From Bacillus sp. FSL K6-3431 (GTDB lineage Bacteria > Bacillota > Bacilli > Bacillales > Bacillaceae_C): a stretch of 64,000 nt of DNA. Below the pieces are notes generated by a model, which had not been told where the DNA came from, made no database searches, and saw only the letters and a program-made list of their open reading frames with translations. The stretch is from assembly GCF_038002605.1 (NCBI RefSeq), contig NZ_JBBOCT010000001.1:2170001-2234000 (forward strand). Reading direction: 5' to 3'. Positions 8,128-16,920 of this stretch are shown here, in pieces; position 1 is the stretch's first letter, and each line of letters begins with the position of its first letter. The position numbers were made by a program, and so were the translations under genes.

Positions 8128-9017
8128 CACCCATCGCTCCAATCATTTTTAAATGAAAATAATTGTGAAGGCCTATGCCCTGCATCCGTTGTATATTCAT
8201 TTGTTTCCATCACCATATGGGAGACTTTCCTTCTAAAGTTTGCTTTAATCAACTTTTTATCAAGAATGGTTTCATACACTTTTTGTAGCTCTGTAAGAGT
8301 AAATGAATCAGGCATTAATGTAAAAACAATATCCGTATATTGGATTTTGTTACGCAAACGGTCTAGCGCATATACAATAATTTTGGCATGGTCAAAAGCA
8401 ATTCCATCACTTAGTGTAATTTCCGTATGAACATTTTCTACTTTTCCGCTTTTTACACGATTTACAACCACATCTGCTGTCATTGTTATCTCTTCGTTTT
8501 TCAACGTAAGTAGGAATATCTCCTTTTTAACAAATCCGTCTTCCATCATTTTCTTTTCTTCTTTTTGCATTTTTAATGAAGCATTAAACCACTCCGCTTC
8601 TTCCGCATCATCTCCCGAGCTAATAGTCAATTTCTTATGATCAACAAGTGCCAAATAAGAGACACTAATAATTCTTGTTCTCGGATCGCGATCAACATTC
8701 CCCCAAGTGTAAAGCTGCTCCAAATACACATCCTCCACATTGGTCTCTTCTTTTAACTCCCTATATGCAGCATCTTCCAGACTTTCATCCATCTGTACAA
8801 ATCCCCCAGGTAATGCCCATTGGTTTTTAAATGGATGCTTTCCTCGCTTAATAAGTAAAATTTTCAATTCCATATTAGGAAGCTTACGATAGTTCTGTTG
8901 TTCGCCCCTTGCTACTGTAAAAAGCAACATGTCTACTGTGACCGATGGTCTTTCATAATGTTCTGGATTATATGTTTTTAAAAAACGTTGTTCTGAAGTA
9001 GAAGTTTCATTATTCAT
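8127..9017 (-). CDS. nrtR: NrtR-like regulator: Nudix domain plus winged-helix C-terminus
   Basis: NrtR proteins repress NAD genes and respond to ADP-ribose through a Nudix-like domain. Residues about 25-160 form the Nudix fold, with a complete Nudix box at 71-94 (GGFVQMDES then YRELKEETNV). Residues about 200-290 form a winged-helix part (FTLTELQKVYETILDKKLIK and NFRRKVSHMV). Because the box is intact, the protein might also hydrolyse ADP-ribose. It is the first gene of the nrtR-pnuC-nadR operon, and palindromes overlap the likely transcription start upstream, which fits autoregulation. Confidence 0.85.
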   Translation of the reverse strand: MNNETSTSEQRFLKTYNPEHYERPSVTVDMLLFTVARGEQQNYRKLPNMELKILLIKRGKHPFKNQWALPGGFVQMDESLEDAAYRELKEETNVEDVYLEQLYTWGNVDRDPRTRIISVSYLALVDHKKLTISSGDDAEEAEWFNASLKMQKEEKKMMEDGFVKKEIFLLTLKNEEITMTADVVVNRVKSGKVENVHTEITLSDGIAFDHAKIIVYALDRLRNKIQYTDIVFTLMPDSFTLTELQKVYETILDKKLIKANFRRKVSHMVMETNEYTTDAGHRPSQLFSFKNDWSDG

Positions 9018-9034
9018 ATAGCACCTCTTCTTAT

Positions 9035-9067
9035 TATCATTTTGATAATATCATTTTGATAATATCA
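9035..9067. promoter_or_regulatory. Tandem palindromic operator, likely NrtR site
   Basis: TATCATTTTGATA occurs twice (9035-9047 and 9049-9061) as TATCA-TTT-TGATA palindromes. A third TATCA half follows at 9063-9067, so the half-sites repeat every 14 bases. The array sits just downstream of the -10 element, over the expected start of transcription. This is a typical repressor position. Confidence 0.65.
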
Positions 9068-9096
9068 TCATACCTGACTTATTATGTTATTGTCAA
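9067..9096 (-). promoter_or_regulatory. Sigma-A promoter of the nrtR-pnuC-nadR operon
   Basis: A consensus TTGACA (9096-9091) and TATGAT (9072-9067) are separated by 18 bases on the minus strand. A further inverted motif, GATAGTATC, lies just upstream of the -35. Confidence 0.75.
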
Positions 9097-9113
9097 TATG
9101 ATACTATCAAACA

Positions 9114-9159
9114 ATAAAAAAAGACCTGTTCTTGAATGTGTAGCCATCAGAAACAGGTC
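9114..9159 (-). terminator. Terminator after the GGDEF/EAL gene
   Basis: GACCTGTT (9123-9130) and AACAGGTC (9152-9159) form the stem, with a T-run following on the minus strand three bases past the stop codon of the neighbouring gene. Confidence 0.75.
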
Positions 9160-9161
9160 GT

Positions 9162-11273
9162 TTAGATTATATGTGATTTTGAATTGTATTGATGAATCCA
9201 TTGCTTTACTTCATTGATTGGCATTGGTTTTGAAAAATAATAACCTTGTAACTGTGGACAGCCAAGCTGCTTTAATATTTTCCATTGCTCTACTGTTTCC
9301 ACACCTTCACTAATAATATTTAACTTCATCATTTTCCCAAGATCAATAATTGTTTTTGTAATACCGAGACTCTTTTCATTATCCGCAATATCTTGAATAA
9401 ATTGACGATCTATTTTTATCCCATTAACAGGGAAATGCTGTAAATATTGAAAGGCCGAAAATCCCGTACCAAAATCATCAATGCTCACAGTAAAGCCAAG
9501 TTGATGAAGTTGCTTCATCCGAGCTTGAACTAAAGTGAAGTCCTCCATCGCTACGTTTTCAGTAATTTCAATATTAAGATTTGCAGGATTCACATTGTAC
9601 TTTTCTAGACTCCGCTTTAAATAGTCATATAGACTTACATGTAAAAAGTGACGTGGCGAAATATTCACCGATAAGGTAAATTCATCAGTCTCGCTTACAT
9701 TCCATTTCTCCAATTGTTCAAATGATTGCTCAATGACCCATTCACCAATCGGTATAATAAGTCCCGTGGATTCAGCCAAATTGATGAACTCCATTGGGGT
9801 GACTAGGCCACGCTCTGGGTGGTTCCAGCGTATCAATGACTCAAAGCCGATGATTTTTCCTGATAGACAGTCGATTTGTGGTTGATAGTATAATTCAAAT
9901 TCATTTAAATCTAATGCTCTGCGCATATTCATTTCAATGATTAAATCATTGGCCATCACACTAAACATATTACTTGTAAACCGCGCTTTCACGTTACGGA
10001 TATTTTTCTTTCTTCCCATGTTTAAAGCAATTTGTGCGGTTTGTAAACATTTCTTTGCATCATCGCCATGATCAGGATAAATACTCACACCATAGCTATG
10101 TGTCATATACACTTCCTGTCCCAAAATATACATGGGTTGTAATAATTGATTCATCACTTGTTCAATAGAATCCATTGCTACATTCGTATCACGTCCCGCT
10201 GGAAGGAAAATGGCGAAATGATCAAAACCGATACGTCCTAATATCCCATTATCACCGAATATTTCTTGAATACTGTTAGCTGTATGAATGATCACTTCAT
10301 CCCCCCCGGCATGGCCGAGAACATCTTGGATATTGCTAAATTGATCAAGCTTTAAGTAAACCATTAAACCTTTTTCTTTCACCTTTATCTTTTGCATTTT
10401 TTTATTTACTAATTCAAAAAATGCATACTGGTTGGATAGCCCTGTTAACTGATCTACATATGCAAGTTGTTTCATTTCATTTTCCGTTTCAATTCGCTGT
10501 TTACGTTCAAATAGGAAGCTTATCATATCAACCAGCGTCCTAACAGTCTCTTGGTTTAATTCAGTCCATATCCTTTGCGAGAAGGATTCACAGCAAAGTA
10601 TCCCTAAAATACCAGTACTTAAAACAAGTGGTACTTCCAATATTGATTGTGTTTCCGTTACTTCTTGAAAATATTTGAACTTATACCCAAGTACTGCATC
10701 CTCTGAAATATCTTCTACAGCAAAAGATCTTCCATTTAGTATTTGTTCGAAATATAATGGCGCATCCTTTTGTTCATATACCCAATCAGAAAAACATTCA
10801 TCGATATTGCGATTGAATGAATATTGACATTGCAAACTTGTCTTGTCTTCATTAAATAACCATATACTTACACGGTCCGCATCAAGGACCGTTGTAATCG
10901 TTTGACAAATTTCTTGTATTAACGATTCAATAGCCTCTTTCGACATTAGCTTTGACTTTGCCAATTCAAACAAACGATGTTGTTGCATGCGTAGCATCTT
11001 CTCATGCTCTAATGATAAATATAATCGTCTTTGATCACATGGTGACATATACAGAAGTAGCGATTCTTCCTCAAATGGCACAGAAATAACTTCATAACGT
11101 CGACTGTTCATATCCATATAAAACAGTTCCTCTGTGACGTCTTCTTGCCTCTTAATGCGCTGCAAAATTTTTTCGCTATTATTGTTCAATACATTGCAAC
11201 GATCACTAATCGAAGTATATGTATGGTTTTTCATGTGGTATAGCAATACACAGGGAGCTTGCTGCTCATCCAT
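9162..11273 (-). CDS. Cyclic-di-GMP protein: GAF, degenerate GGDEF, EAL
   Basis: This 703-residue protein has three regions. A GAF-type sensor lies at about residues 100-255. A diguanylate-cyclase-like domain follows at about 265-430, and an EAL phosphodiesterase domain at about 440-690. In the cyclase domain the active-site motif reads GRIGFDHF instead of RxGGDEF, so synthesis is unlikely. The EAL motif is ESL within FESLIRWNH, and DDFGTGFSAFQYL and the EGVET motif are intact, so c-di-GMP hydrolysis is likely. No membrane segment is seen. In Bacillaceae c-di-GMP restrains motility, so its position in a flagellar neighbourhood is suggestive only. It is transcribed alone. Confidence 0.9.
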   Translation of the reverse strand: MDEQQAPCVLLYHMKNHTYTSISDRCNVLNNNSEKILQRIKRQEDVTEELFYMDMNSRRYEVISVPFEEESLLLYMSPCDQRRLYLSLEHEKMLRMQQHRLFELAKSKLMSKEAIESLIQEICQTITTVLDADRVSIWLFNEDKTSLQCQYSFNRNIDECFSDWVYEQKDAPLYFEQILNGRSFAVEDISEDAVLGYKFKYFQEVTETQSILEVPLVLSTGILGILCCESFSQRIWTELNQETVRTLVDMISFLFERKQRIETENEMKQLAYVDQLTGLSNQYAFFELVNKKMQKIKVKEKGLMVYLKLDQFSNIQDVLGHAGGDEVIIHTANSIQEIFGDNGILGRIGFDHFAIFLPAGRDTNVAMDSIEQVMNQLLQPMYILGQEVYMTHSYGVSIYPDHGDDAKKCLQTAQIALNMGRKKNIRNVKARFTSNMFSVMANDLIIEMNMRRALDLNEFELYYQPQIDCLSGKIIGFESLIRWNHPERGLVTPMEFINLAESTGLIIPIGEWVIEQSFEQLEKWNVSETDEFTLSVNISPRHFLHVSLYDYLKRSLEKYNVNPANLNIEITENVAMEDFTLVQARMKQLHQLGFTVSIDDFGTGFSAFQYLQHFPVNGIKIDRQFIQDIADNEKSLGITKTIIDLGKMMKLNIISEGVETVEQWKILKQLGCPQLQGYYFSKPMPINEVKQWIHQYNSKSHII

Positions 11274-11410
11274 GCTGTTGCCCCCTTCTTAGAAAATGTT
11301 AAATTCCGACAAATCATTATCGATTATTATATCGACTCAACAAAAAATATTTCCAGTAAGATATTAAAATAATATTCGAACGATGTCGAAAACACCGTGC
11401 ATTTTGTCGA

Positions 11411-11456
11411 AAAAAAACACGATTTACTATTCAGGAATATCCTTAAATAGTAAACC
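11411..11456 (-). terminator. Terminator downstream of yezD
   Basis: TTTACTATT and AATAGTAAA form a stem with a roughly 14-base loop. An eight-base T-run follows on the minus strand. It lies about 80 bases after yezD. Confidence 0.65.
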
Positions 11457-11538
11457 GCTAGCTGGCTTAAAAGTTAATTTAATGTGTTTTCTTAATTTAA
11501 ACTCGGTTACTTATTCTTACAACTTTTCAAATTTGTCT

Positions 11539-11706
11539 TTACTTTTTTACTGAGCCAAGTTTAGTTGCCTGTGAAAATCGCTTTTTTTCATTTTTTTCAA
11601 TTTGTGTAACCTTACCATCATGCACGGTAATAACGATAGAACCATAGTCAATACTGCTTAATTCCGATTTAATGTAATCAATTACTTTTTCATCTTGGGT
11701 AGCCAT
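11539..11706 (-). CDS. yezD: YezD family small protein (DUF2292)
   Basis: The 55-residue protein has the DUF2292 pattern YIKSELSSIDYGSIVITVHDG followed by KVTQIEKNEK. The ATG at 11706 follows GGAGGGG with a six-base spacer; two earlier ATGs at 11721 and 11712 overlap that ribosome site. The family is often linked to sulfur assimilation genes, and here it sits alone behind an S-box riboswitch. That supports a role in sulfur or methionine metabolism, although the molecular function is unknown. Confidence 0.85.
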   Translation of the reverse strand: MATQDEKVIDYIKSELSSIDYGSIVITVHDGKVTQIEKNEKKRFSQATKLGSVKK

Positions 11707-11812
11707 TGCCATCCCCTCCATTTCTTAAATAAAATGTCAGATCCATAGTGCTTACACAACATTAAGAGTGTAGAAATAGGTATATAATTAATTAAAATTC
11801 ATGCGTTCCTAA

Positions 11813-11990
11813 CGAACAAAAAACCTCCAACTCTAGTACATATGAGTGGAGGTTCAACGGACATCATGCCCAATTAAAGCACACTCATCTTTAGAATACA
11901 TAGTATTCTTCTGAAATTAGCACCATACAATATACAATTGCTGGTTGCTGAGGCATCGCAGGGTCAGTCCCTCCGCCTCTCTCGATAAGT
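11813..11990 (-). promoter_or_regulatory. SAM-I riboswitch (S box) with terminator, upstream of yezD
   Basis: On the minus strand the leader starts with CTTATCGAGAGAGGCGGAGG, then GACTGACCCTGCGATGCCTC, AGCAACC and GGTGCTAATTTC. These are the conserved S-box blocks. The leader ends in a strong terminator hairpin, CCTCCACTC with its complement (11822-11854), followed by a T-run. SAM binding is expected to stop transcription before yezD, about 110 bases downstream. Confidence 0.96.
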
Positions 11991-12037
11991 TTTACTATTC
12001 AGTTATTTAGAATTTTTTAAATAAAGCTATGTATAAT

Positions 12038-12066
12038 ATTGTAAATTACTTTTCACTTTGCGTCAA
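12038..12066 (-). promoter_or_regulatory. Promoter of the S-box leader
   Basis: TTGACG (12066-12061) and TACAAT (12043-12038) with a 17-base spacer on the minus strand lie about 50 bases before the riboswitch. Confidence 0.65.
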
Positions 12067-12133
12067 TCCCATTTTTAAAAATGGTTAAACATACATATAA
12101 AGCACTATATTAAAATTAATTAATACGCTGCAT

Positions 12134-13273
12134 TTAAATAATGCCAAAAGTTTTTAACAAACTAAGAGCAACGATACTGTAGCCGATAAATGCCCGAAAT
12201 TTCTTACCACGTCGGTAATATAAAATCGCGACAATTATTCCTAAAAGAGGCGCTGCTGTTAATAAAGTAAGAAGCAAACCGACAATCAACGTTACAATGA
12301 TAGATGATTTATCCAACCATGAATTAGCTGAATCTGAGTCTGCCCCGGACTTTTCACGGGCAACGTATTTTTTTAATTCCACAATACGAGCATTTAAATC
12401 ATGATCCTTTTTATCATTTAACTTATCAGCAATTGCAACTAAATATTCAACTCCATCTAAGCTATCTCCTGGCTGAATATTATCGACAAAATGTAGTATC
12501 ATGTTTAATTCCTTTTCACGTTCTTCTTCATTTTTAGGTATCGAGAGGATTGTTTTGCGCACACGATTAAAATCAGTGATATACATATTAACCATATTAC
12601 CTGGTAACATTAAGAAATCAATAAAAGTCGGTATAAAGTCAATTGTTTTTTCAACCTTTTTATTTCTCATTAGCTTGTTAATGAGAGTTTTTATCTCTTT
12701 ATATTTTTTTTGTTTCTTGTATATCCGAACTAATAGCTCATATGGCTCACTTTTTTCTGGAAAGTGGGAAATAAATTGCTTACCTGCCTTTTCAGCTTCG
12801 TTATTTTGTTCGATTTGTTGATGAGAATATATTGTATAATAATAGCGAAACATATAATCATCTTCTGTCATTGGTTGCATACTTTTCAATTGTCGCAATA
12901 CATATGCAATATTACCGAGCATATACTCACAAACAATATCTGCTCTCAATAAATCCATACTTGGATCGCCATTAACCATTTCTTGCTTTACTAAATCAAG
13001 TGCATCCTCGTACTCACTTTGTTCTATTAATTGAAGAATATGATCCAGCACATTGTCGTATATACTTTCCGGATGGAACATCTGATCATAAGCAATCCTC
13101 TCGTTAGCATTGCTTAATATTTCATATGCTTTTCGAATCAACTTAAATTCTTCTGGGTGCTTTTCATTCGTATACATTCTAATTTTACGATGATAGGCTC
13201 GCTTTATTTCCTCTTCTGTCGCCTCGTAATCTACTTCTAATATTTCGTAATATGTTAAAGTTTCCGTTATCAT
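12134..13273 (-). CDS. Membrane-anchored J-domain-like protein lacking the HPD motif
   Basis: The protein of about 379 residues starts with a J-like domain (residues 5-65: YYEILEVDYEATEEEIKRAY, then EILSNANERIAYDQMF). The essential His-Pro-Asp loop reads Thr-Asn-Glu at 35-37. A long helical, TPR-like middle (about 90-300) follows. Two hydrophobic segments close the protein (about 325-350 and 357-378), so it is probably held in the cytoplasmic membrane by its C-terminus. It is the last gene after the GrpE-like and Hsp70-like genes, 171 bases downstream. It is probably the dedicated partner of that Hsp70, with non-canonical coupling. The start at 13273 follows a weak TAGGTGA site. Confidence 0.8.
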   Translation of the reverse strand: MITETLTYYEILEVDYEATEEEIKRAYHRKIRMYTNEKHPEEFKLIRKAYEILSNANERIAYDQMFHPESIYDNVLDHILQLIEQSEYEDALDLVKQEMVNGDPSMDLLRADIVCEYMLGNIAYVLRQLKSMQPMTEDDYMFRYYYTIYSHQQIEQNNEAEKAGKQFISHFPEKSEPYELLVRIYKKQKKYKEIKTLINKLMRNKKVEKTIDFIPTFIDFLMLPGNMVNMYITDFNRVRKTILSIPKNEEEREKELNMILHFVDNIQPGDSLDGVEYLVAIADKLNDKKDHDLNARIVELKKYVAREKSGADSDSANSWLDKSSIIVTLIVGLLLTLLTAAPLLGIIVAILYYRRGKKFRAFIGYSIVALSLLKTFGII

Positions 13274-13444
13274 TCTTTCGTCACCTATCAATAAAATATA
13301 ATTTAGAAAAGCACAAGCGTCCTTTTTGCATAATCCTAACATTGGCTATGTGTTTTATATTACAGTTGATTTTTGGCTCAACACTATTCTTTAACTATAA
13401 AATGTGATTTCTATTAAAAATTAAATGCTCTACCTTATCTTTAC

Positions 13445-15163
13445 CTAGAGAAGTGAAGATAATTGCTGCTCAAGCTTTTTGATTAAAACGATATTTCCCG
13501 TTTCGATCGCATGAGTTAAAGCAGTAAGTAATCCGCCGATTATTTCGTTCTTTTCTGGTGAATTATGTTCCATCTTTCGTTTTGCCTGTAATGTTAGCGC
13601 ATGTACACTAGCTAGTAGTTCCGAATCAACACGCTCATTTTCCAAACGAGCAAACGATTGATCGATTTCTTTATCAGACATAACCCCTGGTTGGTATTGA
13701 ATTACTTGTGTTACCTTTTTACCTGTACTTAAAATCTTTGCGTCCACTTGAATCAAACCATTAATATCATAATTGAAGGTTACTTCAAGAGATTGCCGTC
13801 CAGCAAGGTCGCGGGGAATACCATCAAGCTTTAGATCATCGGATACTAGTTCTGTCTCACTAATAAACCGCCCCTCCCCTTGATAAACGCTAACATCTAC
13901 CACTTCCTGATAATCATTTGCAGTATAGTAAAGCTTTGTTTCAGAAACAGGGATTGTACTATTTCGATGAATAATCGGATCAAAAAATCCGTCCATCATT
14001 CGACCATTAACATGTAAATTCACTTCAGTACCAAGTGTATATGGACAAACATCAATCGCCATCAAACCGGTTGTGGAATCGATCTCGCCACTTTTTATTG
14101 CTGCTTGCACAGCCGCACCAATCGCAACGACCTCATCCGGATTTAAATCTGTCCTAACTGTTTTCTTAAATTCTCGCTCCATGCTTTCGCGTACAAGTGG
14201 AATACGTGTACTACCACCGACCATAAGGATTTCGCTAATATCTTCAGCTACTAAATCGGCATCACTTAATGCTAGATTGATTTTATCTAAAGTAGAATTT
14301 ACTTGGTCGCGAATAACATCTTCAAATCTTGATCTAGTTACTTTCATTTGATGACTAACAGGCACATTGTCTCGCATTCCAATCAGTGGCAGCATTATTT
14401 CCGTTTCTAATTGAGTAGACAAGTCAATTTTTGCGTTTTCTGCAGCTTCCTTTAGCATAAAATAGAGCATGTCACTATCAAAAGCTACTTCATCTATTGC
14501 ATAGCCTTTTTCGCTAGTAAAATCAGCTTTTATCATATTCATTATTGCTTCATCAAAATCTGTTCCACCGAGGAAATTATCCCCAGCACTGGCCTTTACT
14601 TCAACTACACCTTCAAATAATTCAACGATGGAGACATCAAATGTTCCACCTCCCAGATCGTAGACAAGCACATGCTGATTTTTATCCATATGCTCATGAC
14701 AATATGCTAATGCTGCTGCAGTTGGCTCATTAATAATCCGTTCTACCTTCAGTCCTGCCAATTCTCCAGCGATTTTTGTTGCTTTACGCTGTGCATCTGA
14801 AAAATAAGCAGGGACAGTAACAACCGCTTCTGTCACTTCTTCTCTTAATTTTTCTTCAGCACTCTTTTTAAAATAAGCTAATATTTTTGAAGAAATTTCT
14901 TCTGGACGGTATTTGCGCTCGCCAACTGTTATTTGCTCATCTTTTCCCATTAAACGCTTTACTTCCATTACTGTGTGCCTAGGTAATGATAATGCACCTT
15001 TTTTTGCCGAAGAACCAATGATTTCCTCGCCATTAGGCTTTAATTGATAAACTGAAGGAGTCGTTCGTTGGTCACTTCCATTTAACACGATTTCGCTACG
15101 TCCATTACGATAGATTGCCATCGCAGAGTTTGTTGTACCAAGATCTATTCCAATTACCGCCAT
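13445..15163 (-). CDS. Hsp70 family chaperone, HscC-like
   Basis: The 572-residue protein has a full actin-like ATPase domain: IGIDLGTTNSAMAIY at the start, VTVPAYFSDAQRKATK, NEPTAAALAY, YDLGGGTFDVSI and MVGGSTRIPLV. A substrate-binding domain with DVCPYTLGTE and NSTIPVSETK follows. It is shorter than DnaK (about 610 residues) because the C-terminal helical lid is reduced. This matches the HscC-type side branch. A GGAGTG site precedes the ATG. It lies 27 bases after the GrpE-like gene and upstream of the J-like gene. No CIRCE element was found upstream, so it is probably not part of the HrcA heat-shock regulon. Confidence 0.9.
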   Translation of the reverse strand: MAVIGIDLGTTNSAMAIYRNGRSEIVLNGSDQRTTPSVYQLKPNGEEIIGSSAKKGALSLPRHTVMEVKRLMGKDEQITVGERKYRPEEISSKILAYFKKSAEEKLREEVTEAVVTVPAYFSDAQRKATKIAGELAGLKVERIINEPTAAALAYCHEHMDKNQHVLVYDLGGGTFDVSIVELFEGVVEVKASAGDNFLGGTDFDEAIMNMIKADFTSEKGYAIDEVAFDSDMLYFMLKEAAENAKIDLSTQLETEIMLPLIGMRDNVPVSHQMKVTRSRFEDVIRDQVNSTLDKINLALSDADLVAEDISEILMVGGSTRIPLVRESMEREFKKTVRTDLNPDEVVAIGAAVQAAIKSGEIDSTTGLMAIDVCPYTLGTEVNLHVNGRMMDGFFDPIIHRNSTIPVSETKLYYTANDYQEVVDVSVYQGEGRFISETELVSDDLKLDGIPRDLAGRQSLEVTFNYDINGLIQVDAKILSTGKKVTQVIQYQPGVMSDKEIDQSFARLENERVDSELLASVHALTLQAKRKMEHNSPEKNEIIGGLLTALTHAIETGNIVLIKKLEQQLSSLL

Positions 15164-15190
15164 CTATTACACTCCTTAACCATTGAGGTT

Positions 15191-15727
15191 TCAAATTATT
15201 GTCTTTACAAGTGCATCTTGTATCACCTTTCCGCTTTCCTTTAGCTTAAAAGCTCGACGAAATACATATGCAACATGATAGGAAGGGATTTCTTCTATTA
15301 TTTCCTCGTTTGTTATCGCTCCAAGCGATTCCATAAAATCACCATCGAATTCCTGCCCATATACTGAAATTTCCTCAATACCTAATTGTTCAAGTCGGAT
15401 AAGCAATTGCCTATGCTGACTGCTAAACTGATTTTTCTTAGCAACATCTATGTTTTGTATAATCGTCCATTCCAACTGATCAATGAGATTAAATGCTGAA
15501 ACTGCAATACGAGCTATCTCTTCCAGCTTTTCTATTTTTTCAAATGTATGTACATCATGTTCAGCTGTATTCCATATTTTTTGGTATTGTTCTTTTATTT
15601 TTTCCTGTTGAAGTTCCAGCGGCTGAATATATGCTACACCCAACAACCCCCGAAAAATTTCGATACTTTCGAAAAATACTTGAAAAAAATCTACAGCTTT
15701 CACTCTAGTATTTTTAACTACACCCAT
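15191..15727 (-). CDS. GrpE-like nucleotide exchange factor candidate
   Basis: The 178-residue protein has a helical N-terminal two-thirds (KIKEQYQKIWNTAEHDVHTF, EKLEEIARIAVSAFNLIDQL). A C-terminal beta-rich part, with LGIEEISVYGQEFD, YHVAYVFRRAFKLKESGKVI and DALVKTII, follows the pattern of the GrpE head (normally VxxxxxxGYxLxxRVLRPAxV). The match is weak but is backed by position: it is the first gene of a unit that continues with an Hsp70 and a J-like protein. Its proposed role is to release ADP from the HscC-like partner. The alternative is an unrelated helical protein. Confidence 0.65.
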   Translation of the reverse strand: MGVVKNTRVKAVDFFQVFFESIEIFRGLLGVAYIQPLELQQEKIKEQYQKIWNTAEHDVHTFEKIEKLEEIARIAVSAFNLIDQLEWTIIQNIDVAKKNQFSSQHRQLLIRLEQLGIEEISVYGQEFDGDFMESLGAITNEEIIEEIPSYHVAYVFRRAFKLKESGKVIQDALVKTII

Positions 15728-15930
15728 AAACTACACCTCATTTTTTTACAAGGGAAGCTCAATCAGATTGCACGTTTGTAAAACAGACATATTTTCCCAT
15801 GACTAGCGACATTATTACAATTTTACTTGTCAACTTCCATTCATACAACCTATCCAGAAGGTTTTATCAAAGTCAACACTTTAGAACTAGGATAAAGTGA
15901 GTAACGATTGGACCTGGCACAGCCAAATGA

Positions 15931-16818
15931 TTAGTCTGTCATGATGTGATCGACAGGCACTGTGTATTTGCTTTCACGAAATTGGCCAGGAGACATACCT
16001 ATTCGCTTGTTAAAAACTTTAATGAAGTAATTACCAGTTGAATAGCCCACCATTCTCGCAATATCGTCAATAGAATGATTCGTCATCCTTAGTAGCTCAA
16101 TCGCTTTATCAATACGAATTTTCGTTAAATATTGAACAGGAGTTAAGTTTGTCGTTCTATGAAAAAGTCTTGTAAAATGATATTTAGAAAGTCCCGATGC
16201 AATAACCAAATCTCCCAAACCTATTTGATCAGAATAATATTTTTTAGCAAATAAAATGGCCTTTTCCACTTGCTCCGGCCACTTTTCCGTCGATACACCG
16301 ATATTTAATGCATAGCGGTAAAGCTCCATAATAAAGGAGTAGGCCATTGCAGATGACTCATACGCATCTGTAATATTCCTATTGATCGCCTCTTGAAAAA
16401 TACTCATTAATAACTTAATTGGCGACGATTCCGGATTGAACTGGATAACATATCCGAGTTTACTATTAATAAAATCGAATGCCTTAACCGCTTCTTTTCC
16501 ATACAGAGTAATGAACATAAATTCCCAATGTTCACTATCAGCTGGCAAATAATATCGATGCTTACTCGGAATTTGTACGAGAAAAGCTTGTCCTGCCGTC
16601 AAAGAGTATTCTTTTCCATCGACATCTATTTTTCCTGCCCCAGAAAACGTATATTGAAAGACACATTTACCATATTCATTTCTTGTCATTCCATCATAGT
16701 CGTAATCCTGTGTAGACTTTCTTTCCCACCCTATAGAATAAACTCCTGAAACTTCATTTTGATGCTCACCTGAAAACCGAAAACCAAAAGCTTCAAACTC
16801 TTCATTCTTAGTAAGCAA
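15931..16818 (-). CDS. AraC family transcriptional regulator, divergent from melA
   Basis: The 295-residue protein has an N-terminal cupin sugar-sensing domain (about 30-110: GAGKIDVDGKEYSLTAGQAF). Its C-terminal double helix-turn-helix (about 185-285) has the signature IDDIARMVGYSTGNYFIKVF and KRIGMSPGQFRE. A TTG at 16818 behind GGGGGG serves as start. It is transcribed away from the alpha-galactosidase gene across a 102-base spacer. Local activation of melA in response to alpha-galactosides is likely (MsmR/RafR-like). Confidence 0.88.
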   Translation of the reverse strand: MLTKNEEFEAFGFRFSGEHQNEVSGVYSIGWERKSTQDYDYDGMTRNEYGKCVFQYTFSGAGKIDVDGKEYSLTAGQAFLVQIPSKHRYYLPADSEHWEFMFITLYGKEAVKAFDFINSKLGYVIQFNPESSPIKLLMSIFQEAINRNITDAYESSAMAYSFIMELYRYALNIGVSTEKWPEQVEKAILFAKKYYSDQIGLGDLVIASGLSKYHFTRLFHRTTNLTPVQYLTKIRIDKAIELLRMTNHSIDDIARMVGYSTGNYFIKVFNKRIGMSPGQFRESKYTVPVDHIMTD

Positions 16819-16920
16819 TATATTACCCCCCTTTCATTCAATTTTACCATTGAAAGAGCTTACACTAGGATATATCATAAAGTTAATTCAAGCAATTATT
16901 TACTATGGAGGGAATATATC

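Noticed and set aside
12501..12952. Overlapping plus-strand frames inside the J-like gene
   Set aside because: Shadows of the real gene; Phe/Ser/Leu-rich with no ribosome sites.
15728..15930. CIRCE heat-shock operator before the Hsp70 module
   Set aside because: No TTAGCACTC-N9-GAGTGCTAA inverted repeat is present.
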